NCBI GenBank assembly: GCA_964598225.1
Contig: CAZRBG010000085.1
Coordinates: 1-18,266, forward strand
Direction of reading: 5' to 3'
Source of the DNA: SG8-4 sp964598225
Lineage (GTDB): Bacteria; Planctomycetota; Phycisphaerae; Sedimentisphaerales; Anaerobacaceae
Length of the DNA stretch: 18,266 nucleotides
The notes below the pieces were generated by a model, which saw only the letters and a list, made by a program, of their open reading frames with translations, searched no databases and was not told the DNA's origin. Shown one piece after another: positions 7,217 through 16,019 of the stretch. The translations under genes and the position numbers were made by a program. The number at the start of each line of letters is the position of its first letter. Positions within the stretch are counted from its first letter, which is position 1.

Positions 7217-10200
7217 TCAGTTGCGTGAAGCTACAACTCGCATGTTCTCCTCTTCATACCTGACTGAGATACTCCGGCCATTTTTAGTCGACACTCGGGC
7301 CAGCATTCCAGCAGGATTGTATCCATAATCCAAGACTTCGATTGGCCCGATTTGCCCTTGTCTTAGTACACGAATGGCTGCGATCCGCTGGCGGGAATTG
7401 TCGGTTTGCCAGTCGATCCTGGCGTTATGACTGCCTTGTTTAACGGCGGCAAGAACCTTGATATCGCGCCCGTCAATTTGCCTGTTATCGTACCGATATT
7501 CCACAGCGTATCCAGGTATAGACTTGCTATGCGATTTTTCGCTAAGCTTGAATTTGATTTTTTGATCCTTGCGGAGTATCATCTGCCTGAGATCACCGTC
7601 CCGGTCAAATGCAAATATAGCACCTAACTTATCCCGTAAAATCCAGGCACCATTGGACTGCCGCACCAAGCTGTCCGTCAAGCCGTTTTTGTCTTCTGAA
7701 ACATAGCTCAGCATTCCGCTCGCATTCTTATCTCGGTGCAGTACTTCAGGGATTCCTGAAAGCAGGTTTGCCACAACCACCTTTTCCGGTGCGGTACGAA
7801 TACCAGACAATGAGGTCTTCATCGTAGTTTCAAGGCGAAATGGAACGAGCAAATGCCAACCATCACCGAATTGCGCCCGCGTTTTGAGTTTGGGATTGTA
7901 ATAACGAACCAACTCAAGACGTGGGGCTACCAAGTGCCAGTCTTCCTCATCACCATTAGGGGCCTTCTCGTGGTATTCATCGGCCAAAGCAAGATCTGTT
8001 TGGATCGTATCGCCGTCTGCGGACGTGCTGAAGAGCTTCAAGTTGTTTTCCGATGCTACCGTATAAGTAGTGTCGTTTGCACTGAAAACAACAGGTTTGT
8101 TCTTCGCATCTGCATCAGATAGGTCTGATCGGATTTTCGTTTCCGCATCTGCCAAGGATGCATCATACTGGTAGCGGCTTTTATCCTGAATGGTCTTGTC
8201 AAGTTGCATCTCGACACCGCCATGGACCGTTACCCAAAATTCATGGCCAGATTTTTTATTGAGCTGATCGACTTCGTCGATGGATTTCTCGGTAATAATA
8301 AGTTCTCGGTTCGCCATAAGAAACCACAGCATAGGAACTTGGTTCTCCCGGAGATAGGTACTTATACCCACCAATTTACTATACTCAAAAAGCTGCTCGA
8401 ATACAGGATATCTATATGAAACCTCTTCATAATTGTCGGTCAGCCATTTTGCGAATAATTCATTGACTTCATTTTTTTCCCCATTGGGATTGCGGTCGAG
8501 GTATTCAGTCTGAACCGTCATCCGACCGCTGGATAGCAGCAACATGTTGTTAGACTGTTTGAATGTGATGCCATCTGGTACTAGCCAGAATCGGCTCGGT
8601 CGTCTCGATGCCTTTTTATTAATCATTTTTCTTATTGCATCTGGCGTCAAAAATGAATCGATATCAGGATCATGGGAACCCACCGCCCATCGTTTCATCA
8701 GGTAATCGGTCTCCCGCATTACCATACCCAACTCAGTGTTGCGGACTTGGCCAATATACCGCACCTCGTGTTTGTCTTTTCGGTTTTTAATCACCTTGTT
8801 TACAGGCTCAATGGATATCCCCGGACCTTCAACACTCAAATATGTACACCAAATGGCTGTCGCAAAACGCTTCAATTTCATGAAATCTAGCAAGCCGGTA
8901 CTATTTTGGAATATTAATGAAACATTACCTTTAGTAATCGTAGCTCCCTCGCCCTCAACTTTAGCCGGTGCGTTCAACATGACGCCGTCAACTTCGGGCC
9001 TTGGTAGCATACGATTCGAATCAAAATTATTGTAAGAGGTGCCAAGCCTCGAAAAATTGGTCATGTCTCCAAGGCGTGTGTCCTCGTACTTATAAAAACC
9101 TTCACTCATTGATAGAGGTTTGGGAGTATATCCTCTAGTAAATTCACCGAGGTTTTTTTGAGTCTCCATACGCCCTAATGCAGCGCTAGGAGGTTCATAA
9201 CTCTTCATACTTCCAAATATGCTGCCATATGGTTTATAACTTGGCAGCTTGGACTCGATAACCATTTGGTCCGGCCGAGCGGATTTGATACCTATCGGGT
9301 CGCGAGAAATTGTCACCGAATTACTTTTAAGCGTTTCAAAATCATGTCTATCTAATACCGTTGGCCCCCTGAGAACAAGATTTGTTCTGCTACCAACACG
9401 TGAGGTAACATTGTTCACTTGGTCTCTTGAGGTCTCTAATGTCCTGGTGCCAGAATTGTGTGAAGCGATGAGATTCGTGTAAGCATCCCGTGCTTTTGTG
9501 AAGGCAGGGTGCGTGTATTTGTACATTAGATCTTTCGCCATCAGCGCACTATTGGTGTATCCGGAGCCGTTTAACGTGGATGCACTCGATACACCCGCAG
9601 CTAACCATCCCGCAAGTTGACTCTTACCTAGTGCACCACCCGCTACCGAGGCTGCGATGGATTGGGTGGACATAGTCCGTTCGCCAGCACGCGCTTGGGA
9701 ATAATACCGTTCCATCGTTATTTGATTTGCGCTGGCAATGTCAAAGGCCCTTCCCACGGTGCTCATGCTGGTACGTTCAAGCTGCTCTTGACTCATAGCA
9801 TTTATCGCAACAGTAACCTTCAGTTTCGCCTCTTCAAGACGTTGTCTTGCTTGTGATTTCTCGAACAAAGAGGCACTATCATAGTCTATTTGAGCTTTAT
9901 CAACACGCTCAATGGCACCAATCAAGTTAAACTGCTTTTGGAGGGCAATATCTTGCCTGCCTATATTGGAGAGCGAAGATCGGTCGTTCTGAGACTGTGA
10001 GATATTGGTAACAACGGACCCGATGTTGCTGAATTGAGACATCTCAGGTAACGCAACCTGATCCAGAGTGGGTGCTACAACCCCCAATTTCAGACGCAAA
10101 TCTCCGGACGTAGAATCTGAGCCCAATGGGTCCCACCCATCAACGGGGTCTCTGAAATCCTGACCCGCTAAGTTTCGGTCGAACTGATGCTCCACGATGC

Positions 10201-11080
10201 CTTCCTCAGAGTACCTGAGCCGCCTAACAGAACATTCAGCAAAGCCAGCCAAGCTTGTCTGCCACATTGCTGCCCTGGTAGTGTCAGTGTCTCCAACACG
10301 TTCAGGTTGGATGGCATACATTGTCAAGCCCGCATGATTGGTCAGCAATTCGCGGGCCACTTCTGTGCGCCCCACGGACATGGCAGGCGTAGTTGAACCT
10401 TCCGTGCTGAACAGACGGACGCGTTTGCCGCCCAGGATCGAGATGACGGGGCGGGTCTCGGTGAGGGAGGAGCGGCCGTCGACCATGTCAACCCGGCGGA
10501 AGGTGTCGGCATAGGGCTTCCATGCTTCGATCGCCTGGGCGAACGCGCAGCAGCCGCTGTCGGCCAGGGCTGCGGTGACTCGGCACTTCTCCTCACGCTC
10601 CTGGACATGCTGCACCAGTTGCCCGATGGCCTGATAGCTCATCTGCGAGAAACGGTCGGTGTAGGCGTTTTCTGGCCATGCCAGAGTGGCGTTTGAGGAT
10701 CGTGGCGTATCCTGCAGCAGCCGGATTTCAAACAGGGTCACGCCGTTGGTGGTCGCAATGTGGACGCGATCTTTGAGCAGGGCCGAGAGGTCCCGGACCC
10801 AGACATTCCTCTGGGCCTGCGACATCTGTTTGAGCTCGATCTGAGAAGGCATGGGAATGAGAAGCTGCTGGATGAGGGCCGTACCGGCCATGATTCCGCC
10901 TACAGGTCTACCATCGGCGCCTTTAACGCTGAAATCGTCTCCAATCCTAAGCCGGTGGGACCAGGACTCGTTTCGTCCACTATCGGAAATGATCAGTTCC
11001 AAAGCGTTGCAAATCCCGACCTCAGCGAGAGAAACAACGGGTAATATTATCATCACGATTAGTTTCATTCTTATACACAT
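7217..11080 (-). CDS. Giant secreted protein with an RHS-like C-terminal segment
   Basis: The start chosen is ATG 11080, because GGGAG lies 7 bp before it and a signal peptide follows at once (hydrophobic IVMIILPVVSLAEV, likely cleavage after ICNA). The frame extends 26 codons further upstream without such support. The product is ~1287 residues. Residues ~55-225 are coded by an unusually GC-rich block. A helical, Ala/Ser-rich middle is followed by a region with RETDYLMKRWAVG (~787-800), faintly like the planctomycete DUF1598 family. The last ~230 residues look like the start of an RHS shell: RYYNP...FGDGWHLL near 1060, then FDRDGDLRQM, YRYD and YGYNPAGMLARV strands. It stops there with no full set of YD repeats, no autoprotease motif and no toxin tip. 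The gene lies 44 bp before the TolQ-like gene, suggesting a shared transcript. Domain calls beyond the signal peptide are moderate. Confidence 0.72.
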   Translation of the reverse strand: MCIRMKLIVMIILPVVSLAEVGICNALELIISDSGRNESWSHRLRIGDDFSVKGADGRPVGGIMAGTALIQQLLIPMPSQIELKQMSQAQRNVWVRDLSALLKDRVHIATTNGVTLFEIRLLQDTPRSSNATLAWPENAYTDRFSQMSYQAIGQLVQHVQEREEKCRVTAALADSGCCAFAQAIEAWKPYADTFRRVDMVDGRSSLTETRPVISILGGKRVRLFSTEGSTTPAMSVGRTEVARELLTNHAGLTMYAIQPERVGDTDTTRAAMWQTSLAGFAECSVRRLRYSEEGIVEHQFDRNLAGQDFRDPVDGWDPLGSDSTSGDLRLKLGVVAPTLDQVALPEMSQFSNIGSVVTNISQSQNDRSSLSNIGRQDIALQKQFNLIGAIERVDKAQIDYDSASLFEKSQARQRLEEAKLKVTVAINAMSQEQLERTSMSTVGRAFDIASANQITMERYYSQARAGERTMSTQSIAASVAGGALGKSQLAGWLAAGVSSASTLNGSGYTNSALMAKDLMYKYTHPAFTKARDAYTNLIASHNSGTRTLETSRDQVNNVTSRVGSRTNLVLRGPTVLDRHDFETLKSNSVTISRDPIGIKSARPDQMVIESKLPSYKPYGSIFGSMKSYEPPSAALGRMETQKNLGEFTRGYTPKPLSMSEGFYKYEDTRLGDMTNFSRLGTSYNNFDSNRMLPRPEVDGVMLNAPAKVEGEGATITKGNVSLIFQNSTGLLDFMKLKRFATAIWCTYLSVEGPGISIEPVNKVIKNRKDKHEVRYIGQVRNTELGMVMRETDYLMKRWAVGSHDPDIDSFLTPDAIRKMINKKASRRPSRFWLVPDGITFKQSNNMLLLSSGRMTVQTEYLDRNPNGEKNEVNELFAKWLTDNYEEVSYRYPVFEQLFEYSKLVGISTYLRENQVPMLWFLMANRELIITEKSIDEVDQLNKKSGHEFWVTVHGGVEMQLDKTIQDKSRYQYDASLADAETKIRSDLSDADAKNKPVVFSANDTTYTVASENNLKLFSTSADGDTIQTDLALADEYHEKAPNGDEEDWHLVAPRLELVRYYNPKLKTRAQFGDGWHLLVPFRLETTMKTSLSGIRTAPEKVVVANLLSGIPEVLHRDKNASGMLSYVSEDKNGLTDSLVRQSNGAWILRDKLGAIFAFDRDGDLRQMILRKDQKIKFKLSEKSHSKSIPGYAVEYRYDNRQIDGRDIKVLAAVKQGSHNARIDWQTDNSRQRIAAIRVLRQGQIGPIEVLDYGYNPAGMLARVSTKNGRSISVRYEEENMRVVASRN

Positions 11081-11172
11081 GGCTGAACTCCCATTGCTTC
11101 TTCTGACTTGTTCGACCATTTGCTGATATTTCTGTGAACAACCAATGAAACAAGTCACAATACATTATTCAT

Positions 11173-11196
11173 GCACTTGCTACTTTATACAAGTGC
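11173..11196. promoter_or_regulatory. Hairpin between ankyrin and giant-protein genes
   Basis: GCACTTG, 10-nt loop, CAAGTGC: a perfect 7-bp stem in the 182-bp gap, the longest inside the - strand gene run. Read in the direction of the genes it is not followed by a T-run, so it is a weak terminator candidate. It could be an mRNA processing or attenuation site separating expression of the upstream and downstream genes. No convincing -10/-35 pair was seen here. Confidence 0.35.
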
Positions 11197-11262
11197 TTTA
11201 AGAGCCCACAAGATAATCTATATTGGTTTGACTTGTGCTTACTTAAAGCAAGGCAATCCAAA

Positions 11263-12483
11263 CTACTTCGCACCATTGTTCCGGAGCAATTCGGCAACAT
11301 TTTCCCAATCATTTTCCAGTGCCAAATCCAAGGCAGTAAAGCCAATATCGTTTTCTACATTAACATCGGCACCATTCTCGATCAGGATGGAAGCCGTTAT
11401 GCTGTGACCTCCTTTGGCCGCCACGTGAAGAGGCGTATATCCTCCGCGATGCTTCGCATTGATATCATCAGCAGAACCTTTTTGGCCCAGCAGCAGCTCG
11501 ACAAGGTCAAAATCACCATTATAGGCCGCGGCGTGGAGCGGCGTGAAGCCTTCCTCGTTAGCAGTATTTACGTCGGCATCCGCTTGGAGCAGTTCTTTGG
11601 CGACCTCAGGACAACTGGCAATCGACGCTACCAGCAGGGGCGTAGCTCCCATGTCATGACGAGCATCAACATCGGCACCACGCCTGATGAGCAGCTTCAC
11701 TGTTTCAACGTGATCCTGCTGAGCAGCCCGATGGAGCGGTGTCAATCCGATGGGGCCGCGCGAATTAACATCCGCACCGGAATCGAGCAACAGCTCAACC
11801 ATTTCATTGCCGCCCTTCTCGGCAGCCACGTGCAGTGGGCCAAATACATCCTCAGCAAACTCAAGCTTGACCTTGGCCTCAATGAGCCGTTTAACAATAT
11901 CTGCGTTTTCCTGAACGACGGCAATATGAATAGCCGTAAAACCCTTGTCCAGACCGTTGTTAAGAGCAACATCAGGATCTGTATCTGACTTGGAAAGTAT
12001 CCGACCTATGACCTCCAGATGACCTTCCTGCACCGCCACGTGTAGTGGCGTCGCACCTACCTGGGCTTCCTGGGCATTTGGATTAGCGCCTCTGCCCAAC
12101 AAAAGGTCAACGATTTCAATGTTACCTGACTCAGCCGCCAGATGTAACGGAGTGATCTTCAATACGGCTTCGCTGACATTGACATCAGACCCGGCAGCCA
12201 AGAGAGATCGGACCCGATCTGCATCGCCATTGGCTACAGCAACATGTAACGGCGACCAGGAAACTGAAACTGACTCTTTGTCGCTATCTTCCGATTGCGT
12301 ATTCATCTCCTGCTTTTTTAGAGGAGCGTTGGATTCCAGATGCGGCTGCACCGAAGAACAGGAACTGAATATTGCAACAGAAATAACAATTAAGAGAAAT
12401 CGTACGGCTATTCTTAACGTTCGCGTTTGAACACCGCCATTTGCCTGCTCAAAGGTTGAATAGTTTTTGTACGCAACTATCAT
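11263..12483 (-). CDS. Ankyrin-repeat lipoprotein
   Basis: A 406-residue exported protein. The N-terminus has a long n-region, a hydrophobic stretch (~24-38) and a lipobox FSSC ending at C42, followed by a polar linker. About ten ankyrin repeats fill residues ~75-406, each opening with TPLHVAA-type text and closing with LL..GADVN. The repeats are well kept, so the fold should be an elongated protein-binding surface, tethered to a membrane outside the cytoplasm. The ATG overlaps the preceding gene's TGA (ATGA), which fixes this start and implies translational coupling. Ankyrin proteins are more usual in the cytoplasm, so export is notable. The likely binding partner is another exported product of the cluster; that is inference. 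Confidence 0.87.
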   Translation of the reverse strand: MIVAYKNYSTFEQANGGVQTRTLRIAVRFLLIVISVAIFSSCSSVQPHLESNAPLKKQEMNTQSEDSDKESVSVSWSPLHVAVANGDADRVRSLLAAGSDVNVSEAVLKITPLHLAAESGNIEIVDLLLGRGANPNAQEAQVGATPLHVAVQEGHLEVIGRILSKSDTDPDVALNNGLDKGFTAIHIAVVQENADIVKRLIEAKVKLEFAEDVFGPLHVAAEKGGNEMVELLLDSGADVNSRGPIGLTPLHRAAQQDHVETVKLLIRRGADVDARHDMGATPLLVASIASCPEVAKELLQADADVNTANEEGFTPLHAAAYNGDFDLVELLLGQKGSADDINAKHRGGYTPLHVAAKGGHSITASILIENGADVNVENDIGFTALDLALENDWENVAELLRNNGAK

Positions 12484-13037
12484 TTCTTTCTCTTAGGAAT
12501 TTTGGAAAACAGATTACCAACAGCATTATTAATGCTGTAGCCGGAAGCACTCCCATCCCAGACTAGTTTTCCAGACTGCTTGTCGAATAAGTAGCATGAA
12601 ATCTCCGCGTATGAAACCGCCGAGCTTCTTTTTACCGTCACTCCATAATTGAAGATATCATATACTACTGGAATTAGAATCCACCGAGTTCCGTCGCTTT
12701 TGATCTTCCGAATTACACTTCCATCAGCAAAAGGAATTTGGGCTGCACTAATATAGGTCAGCGAATCGGGATCAGAACGGGCTTCACAATCATATCTTTT
12801 CCTGTTCAAACGCTTGACGATCCCTTCCTGGAGCTTCTTCGTCTTCCGGGCAAAATCTTCCTGCCGTTGCACTCGCCGTCGGCCGTCCACTGGGGGCAAA
12901 ACAGCAATTCTGCCAATTTTATTGAGATCTAAACTTTTCTGTTTATAAACAAGTACCGTTTTGGGGGCACACCCTGTTAGCCCCAAAAATACGAGTAACA
13001 TGGATACTATAACAATATGCTTTTGAATATTTTTCAT
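12480..13037 (-). CDS. Small lipoprotein, paralogue of the gene upstream
   Basis: A 185-residue predicted lipoprotein from ATG 13037; a TTG five codons upstream is less likely because the signal peptide reads best from the ATG. The signal peptide ends in the lipobox LTGC (C23). The mature part opens with IGRIAVLPPVDGR, a strand-turn pattern seen in CsgG/LpoB-like and related envelope lipoproteins. It later has WILIPVVYD and CYLFDKQSGKLVWDG. The same order (WVLVPVLDE, then YLFDKSAGALVW) occurs in the lipoprotein coded just upstream, so the two are diverged paralogues. The stop overlaps the ankyrin start. I do not recognise a specific function; an outer-membrane structural or accessory role is a guess. 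Confidence 0.75.
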   Translation of the reverse strand: MKNIQKHIVIVSMLLVFLGLTGCAPKTVLVYKQKSLDLNKIGRIAVLPPVDGRRRVQRQEDFARKTKKLQEGIVKRLNRKRYDCEARSDPDSLTYISAAQIPFADGSVIRKIKSDGTRWILIPVVYDIFNYGVTVKRSSAVSYAEISCYLFDKQSGKLVWDGSASGYSINNAVGNLFSKIPKRKK

Positions 13038-13147
13038 AAGACACCCAAGCAAAACAATTAATATCTCTTACATGAGAACACTTGCAAATCATGTTTCTGT
13101 GAAATTTTATTGTATCGAGCGCACTGCACGCAAACACACCTATTCGG

Positions 13148-13819
13148 TTATTCCCTTAGGATTTGTGGCCCCGTCCGTTTGGGCAAGGTCTTGAGGCACT
13201 CCATACTAGCAATTTCGAGGGATTCTCTCTCGTGGGCAAACTTTCTCCCCCCCATAGCCCCAGCAGTTAGAGTCACTAAGAAGCCACTTGCGAGTCTTAC
13301 AGATTCCACCTCTTTCCACACCAGTGCGCCTGCTGACTTGTCAAACAAATACATTGTCACCTTCGCGTGCCCCCACTGCTGAACCAACGTGTTAAGGCAT
13401 CCAACCTCATCAAGCACAGGCACGAGAACCCATTGAGCAGATACGGGGCCCAATCCTTTAACCCATTCAGGGTCAACAGATTTGGGATCAACTGAATCTT
13501 TGTCCTTTGAGTTCTTGTCTTTACCGGGCAAATCATTGATCGAATAACCCGAAACGTTACCGATGTCACTAGTCGACTCCGTCCGATATCTTTTCTCAAA
13601 CTTTAGTTGCTTGATAGCAACTGCCTCAGCATCACCACAGAACATCTTAAAGTCATGCTTTGGATCTGGATTTGCACGATTGTCCATGAACGGAAGAACA
13701 ACAACTCGATCAACTTTCTCAGGATCAAATGACTTACTGAGATAGGTGGGTGAAGCACATCCTCCCAAACAGATAATTGCCAGCGTTATGCCTAAAAACT
13801 TCGAGCGTCTGTGTGCCAT
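13148..13819 (-). CDS. Lipoprotein with IAVLP-type domain
   Basis: A 223-residue predicted lipoprotein with a good GGAG site before its ATG. The basic N-terminus, hydrophobic core and lipobox LGGC (C21) are clear. The mature domain begins VDRVVVLPFMDNR and contains WVLVPVLDE and YLFDKSAGALVWKEVESVR, matching the smaller lipoprotein downstream. It has an extra charged insert rich in Lys, Asp and Ser (~107-127) that the paralogue lacks. The genes on either side are separated by ~95-bp gaps with no hairpin seen, so read-through is possible. No known family can be named with confidence. Confidence 0.75.
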   Translation of the reverse strand: MAHRRSKFLGITLAIICLGGCASPTYLSKSFDPEKVDRVVVLPFMDNRANPDPKHDFKMFCGDAEAVAIKQLKFEKRYRTESTSDIGNVSGYSINDLPGKDKNSKDKDSVDPKSVDPEWVKGLGPVSAQWVLVPVLDEVGCLNTLVQQWGHAKVTMYLFDKSAGALVWKEVESVRLASGFLVTLTAGAMGGRKFAHERESLEIASMECLKTLPKRTGPQILRE

Positions 13820-13913
13820 GATTTCTCCTTTATAATATTTTTCAAGTTTCGTTTCATTACTCTTCTAATATATTCTCTATTTCTACAACTCAATCGAGAC
13901 CGTTACTGGTGAT

Positions 13914-15314
13914 TCAGTCCTGCAGATTGTCTGTATCGGCAAGCGCTTTCTTCATAACCACAATCCGCTTATCCAATCCTGGCCGCATATTTATCAGATT
14001 TGACAGAACAGTTTCGTTTTTCTTCAGTGTTTGCTCCTCCAAATTCTGCAGAGCATAAAGCATTCTAACGTTTGAATTAGGATCATAGCCTGCAGCTCTT
14101 AACGTTTTCAGGCCATTGACGTCAGCACGCAGTTCCGTCTCGGCAGAAAAATTGCTAATCATCCCAGTTTGTAGGTATTCCGCACCTAACTCACCTCCCG
14201 CACGCAATGTAGCGCGTCCGAAATCTCTTGCAAGAGCAGAACTCAAGCTCCCAGAGGATCCAGCAAACATGGCAATAGCCAGATCGCCAAAGCCAACTGC
14301 AGCACGCAAAGTAAACGCACCCGCCTTTGCCCCTTGTATCCGCTCCAGACGTTCGGTTACATCGTGTTGAACTAAATGATCCAATTCATGAGCAAGCACA
14401 GCAGCAATTTCATCTTCTTCATCAAGACTATCCAGCAATCCGGATGCTACAAAAACATCCCCATTGGGCAGAGCAAATGCATTTACTTTACTTGAAGCAA
14501 CCACCACCACTTGAGTGTCTAAATCAGTGACGTTCGCAGCCTTCTTTAGGCGATCAAGGATGCCATCCAACCAAGCCGTGGTCTCTGGGCATTCAACTGC
14601 AATCAACTCGACCTTTAGACATCTGGCGATCCAATCGCCCAGAAGTTGTTCTAGCTTCGCAAATCGATATGAGCTTTGCGACACTGCTTCGGTCCTCTTG
14701 ATGCTCTTGAAACCGTTTCGTTCGGCTTGAGTAATGGTAAATTTGTCAGCCCAAAGCGATGGGCTGGTAAGCTGGATCTTTATCTGGGAAGAAAGTCGCA
14801 GCGCAGCTCCTTCGCTGCGTCTCAGCTCCTTTGTATAAGGATCAAAGGACGCGACAATGACGTCTGTTCCATTAGCACCAGGTTCTTTCACCACTGCGAC
14901 AGCGAGCCATTGTTCGTAGAATCCACCAAAGGTAGCATATCGCGCACGATTGTCTGGAGCCCGATTTTGCTCTATTGCCTTTATAGCCAGAAGTCTACGC
15001 TGAGAACTCGTTGATTCCAAAGCCAGTATTCCTTGATATTGAGACAAAACAGTGAATGTAGCTTCCCAGACCTGCTCAAAAGGCATGCTATATGTCCATG
15101 TTTCTCCAGCCTTGTCAAAGGCAGACAGTGGGGGTACTTCAATCCCCTTCATCTCGGCTCTGTAAAAGGCATCAAACTTGCCAGGCTTTCCCATGCCAAT
15201 GGGAGTGGGTGACCCACATCCGGACGATAGGCAAAGAATGATTGCAGAAAATACTGTTCCAAATACAGACGCCATAGAAAAATTGCCAGGCATCTTCTTT
15301 CTAAACATTGTCAT
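13914..15314 (-). CDS. M48-family zinc metalloprotease lipoprotein
   Basis: A 466-residue lipoprotein with signal peptide and lipobox ending at C33 (SSGC). The C-terminal half is an M48 peptidase. The zinc motif HELDH has H309 and H313 as ligands and E310 as the base. The third ligand is E394 in the family motif ELRADVNG, followed by AAGYDP. NAFALPNGDVFVASGLL at ~278-293 is the usual substrate-cleft strand before the HExxH helix. All catalytic residues are present, so it should be active. Relatives such as BepA and YcaL act in envelope quality control in the periplasm. The N-terminal ~150 residues are extra and include FEQVWEATFTVL, which resembles a segment of the lipoprotein coded upstream. 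The start lies 3 bp after that gene's stop, so the two are likely co-translated. Confidence 0.9.
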   Translation of the reverse strand: MTMFRKKMPGNFSMASVFGTVFSAIILCLSSGCGSPTPIGMGKPGKFDAFYRAEMKGIEVPPLSAFDKAGETWTYSMPFEQVWEATFTVLSQYQGILALESTSSQRRLLAIKAIEQNRAPDNRARYATFGGFYEQWLAVAVVKEPGANGTDVIVASFDPYTKELRRSEGAALRLSSQIKIQLTSPSLWADKFTITQAERNGFKSIKRTEAVSQSSYRFAKLEQLLGDWIARCLKVELIAVECPETTAWLDGILDRLKKAANVTDLDTQVVVVASSKVNAFALPNGDVFVASGLLDSLDEEDEIAAVLAHELDHLVQHDVTERLERIQGAKAGAFTLRAAVGFGDLAIAMFAGSSGSLSSALARDFGRATLRAGGELGAEYLQTGMISNFSAETELRADVNGLKTLRAAGYDPNSNVRMLYALQNLEEQTLKKNETVLSNLINMRPGLDKRIVVMKKALADTDNLQD

Positions 15315-15317
15315 GCC

Positions 15318-15821
15318 TTATCCATTAAGTTCTTTTGCAACGAGTTTGTGAAAATGTTCGGCAAAATCACCGCGTGAGTGCACCATCGTTGGCTGGGTGA
15401 ATTTCCCATAGAAGACGCGCCGCACACGCATCAATGCCCCTTCGATACCGGGTCCTATATAAACCGTAGTAATGGCCTTCCCTCCATCCCCGACATCTAA
15501 GACCTCAATTTCTTGAGGTCGCTCAACCACGTTCTGCTTCCTGCGTCTCTTCCTTCGTTTATCTGGATCAGACTTCAATGATTCAATCCATGATACAATC
15601 CCACCATTGGGGTCTATTACAAGGACTTTACCATTGAGCCGCGTTGTAACTACATTTGCCGCCGCTTGCCATACCTCTTGCGGTGAATGAGAAAACATGA
15701 ACTCTTCTGGCAGACAGGGTTGCAACTGTTCTTTTGCAGCCCCAAGATTATTAGAGCATCCGACAAACATCGCGACTGAAAGTAATGTGATGGCAAATGA
15801 AATGAGCTTTGAACGTGCCAA
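15318..15821 (-). CDS. Small lipoprotein, first gene of the - strand run
   Basis: A predicted lipoprotein of 167 residues from TTG 15821. This start is preferred because GAGGTGG sits 5 bp upstream and the signal peptide follows directly; a TTG at 15845 would add 8 residues. The lipobox is FVGC (C22). The mature protein has SPQEVWQAAANVV, matching the layout of FEQVWEATFTVL in the M48 protein, then a very basic stretch (KRRKRRRKQ) and a strand-rich end. Its stop is 3 bp before the protease ATG. It may be a partner or an uncoupled version of the protease's N-terminal module. The upstream region should hold the promoter of the run, but no convincing -10/-35 pair was found. Confidence 0.72.
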   Translation of the reverse strand: MARSKLISFAITLLSVAMFVGCSNNLGAAKEQLQPCLPEEFMFSHSPQEVWQAAANVVTTRLNGKVLVIDPNGGIVSWIESLKSDPDKRRKRRRKQNVVERPQEIEVLDVGDGGKAITTVYIGPGIEGALMRVRRVFYGKFTQPTMVHSRGDFAEHFHKLVAKELNG

Positions 15822-16019
15822 AATATCCACCTCAATGATTGACAACGAAAAGTAGGAACATAAATTTTGTCCGTATCTACCACGCTTCTGGAAGGAACTT
15901 GGAAATTCACAAATAGGTGTTCACCGCCGTGGACCAACAGTCATTAACTCCATGCGGCGCAACTACACAAGTTCTCCTTCTTGAACGCATTAGTTTACCA
16001 ATCATTGAGCAATGTGTCC

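Noticed and set aside
10342..10608. A - strand frame inside the giant gene
   Set aside because: It lies in the GC-rich block, where stops are rare in every frame; the product is low-complexity Ser/Pro/Arg.
11233..11988. A 251-codon + strand frame opposite the ankyrin gene
   Set aside because: It is the antisense shadow of regular ankyrin repeats; repeated codon patterns on one strand open frames on the other.
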